Assembly: GCA_004356415.1 (NCBI GenBank)
Contig: SMWN01000079.1
Span: forward strand, 1-5,835
Source of the DNA: Gammaproteobacteria bacterium
GTDB lineage: Bacteria > Pseudomonadota > Gammaproteobacteria > Eutrophobiales > Eutrophobiaceae
Direction of reading: 5' to 3'
DNA length: 5,835 bases
Below the pieces are notes generated by a model. The model was not told the DNA's origin, ran no database searches, and saw only the letters and a list, made by a program, of their open reading frames with translations. A program made the position numbers and the translations under genes. Shown here piece after piece: positions 4,932-5,835 of the stretch (positions are counted from its first letter, which is position 1; each line of letters starts with the position of its first letter).

Positions 4932-5357
4932 TCAGAAAGGCCTGACGACTGCCAGAATAATAATTGCAACCAGGATGAGTATCGGGAACTCATTCAAGCA
5001 ACGATAAAAAACGTGACCGTGTCGATTACGATCATGTTTAAAATCCAGTAATAACTTGCCACAGTAGATGTGGTAAATGACCAACACCAGTATCAGTGCC
5101 AGTTTCACATGAAGCCACTGTGTTCCCGCATACGCCCCCCAGCCATTTGCATACCAGGTCCATAGGCCAAAGACGATGGTCAGGATTGCACCTGGGGTCA
5201 TAATGCCAAAGAATAATTTTCGCTCCATGATTTTGAAACGGTCAAGGCTAGGTTGATCTTCACTCATGGTGTGATAGACAAAAAGACGTGGGAGATAAAA
5301 CAGGCCCGCGAACCAGGTCACCATGAAAATGAGATGTAGTGCTTTTAACCAGAGCAT
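4932..5357 (-). CDS. hemJ: Protoporphyrinogen IX oxidase, HemJ type (formerly UPF0093)
   Basis: HemJ is the membrane enzyme that oxidises protoporphyrinogen IX to protoporphyrin IX, the penultimate step of haem synthesis, in many gram-negative bacteria lacking HemG and HemY. The 141-residue product is of normal length and has four hydrophobic segments, at about 3-25, 50-70, 84-99 and 123-138. Signature stretches are WLKALHLIFMVTWFAGLFYL (3-22), PRLFVYH (23-29), ERKLF (45-49), TPGA (54-57), WLHVKLALIL (81-90), YRCLNEFP (118-125) and the end VVRPF. His8 in the first segment and Lys85 correspond to the conserved His and Lys reported as essential in HemJ proteins. The start at 5357 lies 15 nt after the TlpA-like stop, so both are probably on one transcript; the ribosome site is weak. 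Older annotations call this family CopD-like or hypothetical. Its presence with hemL makes two haem genes in the window, but in separate operons. Confidence 0.94.
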   Translation of the reverse strand: MLWLKALHLIFMVTWFAGLFYLPRLFVYHTMSEDQPSLDRFKIMERKLFFGIMTPGAILTIVFGLWTWYANGWGAYAGTQWLHVKLALILVLVIYHIYCGKLLLDFKHDRNRHGHVFYRCLNEFPILILVAIIILAVVRPF

Positions 5358-5372
5358 CTCGTCAGGTCTTAA

Positions 5373-5834
5373 TCAGGATGAAGGTACAGGAACGGGAACC
5401 TGATGAATGTTACCGACTATATTTTGATTCGGTAACATTGAGATTATCATGCTACGTAGTTCATGCATATCCATCTCGCCAATTTTGTGTTTGGCAATGG
5501 TACCATCTGGCGCTATCAGAAAAGACGTTGGTGTCACGATCACACCACCAAAAGCAAGCACAGCATTCCCCTCAATATCAATCGCGATGGGATAAGGAAT
5601 TTTCCTTTCGGAAATCATTTTAACCACCTGATTTGGTGGGTCATAGGGCATGGCAATACCAATGATCTCTAGCCCATCATCAGAAAGCTCATCATAAAGC
5701 GCAATCAGGTGGGGCATTTCACGAATGCAACCTTTGCAGGATGTTGCCCAGAAAGTTATTAATACCGGTTTGCCACGTAGTTGTTGTAAATCAATGATGC
5801 TTCCATCTGTTATGGTGAGTTTGATATCAGGTGC
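5373..5834 (-). CDS. TlpA-like thiol-disulfide oxidoreductase (redoxin), N-terminus outside the window
   Basis: The frame is open through the window edge, so the N-terminal part, including any signal peptide or anchor, is not visible. The visible 153 codons have a thioredoxin-like fold: a pre-domain APDIKLTITDG...IDLQQLRGKPVLITFW, then ATSCKGCIREMPHL with the redox-active pair Cys-Lys-Gly-Cys, the AhpC/TSA-type insert (DGLEIIGIAMPYDPPNQV), and VTPTSFLIAPDG containing the cis-proline next to the active site. This is the TlpA/ResA/redoxin group, normally facing the periplasm and involved in reducing cytochrome c or other disulfides. The CxxC dipeptide Lys-Gly differs from the commoner Gly-Pro or Glu-Pro and would affect redox potential. 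The C-terminus ends in a Val-Pro-rich tail (VPVPVPSS). The ATG at 5717 lies after the CxxC and is not the start. hemJ follows after 15 nt. Export is inferred from the family. Confidence 0.9.
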   Translation of the reverse strand, partial: APDIKLTITDGSIIDLQQLRGKPVLITFWATSCKGCIREMPHLIALYDELSDDGLEIIGIAMPYDPPNQVVKMISERKIPYPIAIDIEGNAVLAFGGVIVTPTSFLIAPDGTIAKHKIGEMDMHELRSMIISMLPNQNIVGNIHQVPVPVPSS

Positions 5835-5835
5835 C

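Noticed and set aside
5339..5672. Two plus-strand open frames opposite the TlpA-like gene
   Set aside because: They are shadows of the TlpA-like gene, which carries a CxxC motif and cis-proline in the other strand's frame.

Overview
The window looks like a chromosomal segment from a gammaproteobacterium of moderate G+C. The evidence is protein-level resemblance: a gamma-type ThiD paired with a stand-alone ThiE, HemL with 426 residues, HemJ as the protoporphyrinogen oxidase, and a signal-less YkuD protein of the type common in gammaproteobacteria. I cannot name the genus from sequence alone.

Layout. (1) Positions 1-715, plus strand: the C-terminal end of a peptide-type ABC substrate-binding protein (family 5), then a short YkuD-fold protein without a signal peptide. 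(2) Positions 716-1812: a scarred accessory patch. It holds a broken N-terminal fragment of an ECF-like sigma factor (minus), one apparently intact gene for a small secreted, highly charged repeat protein (minus, with a strong Shine-Dalgarno and its own terminator), the first 31 codons of a CDF cation-efflux gene (plus), and the 5' end of an IS30-family insertion sequence (minus) that abuts and truncates the CDF gene. (3) Positions 1925-4705, minus strand: thiD, thiE and hemL in transcription order, tightly packed. (4) Positions 4736-4900, plus strand: a 54-residue rubredoxin, divergent from thiD. (5) Positions 4932-5835, minus strand: the 3' part of a TlpA-like thiol-disulfide oxidoreductase gene, followed 15 nt later by hemJ. 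A palindromic hairpin lies between the convergent rubredoxin and hemJ genes.

How the genes work together. hemL (5-aminolevulinate formation) and hemJ (protoporphyrinogen IX oxidation) are an early and a late step of haem synthesis. thiD and thiE supply and join the pyrimidine half of thiamine. Rubredoxin and the TlpA-like protein are redox carriers. The peptide-binding protein beside a cytoplasmic-type YkuD enzyme suggests a possible peptide-import and murein-peptide-recycling pairing.

The right two thirds are ordinary housekeeping genes. The least ordinary part is 716-1812, where three genes have been broken by rearrangement around one intact, unrecognised repeat-protein gene. I see no clear sign of a wholly new system; the leads are listed as findings.
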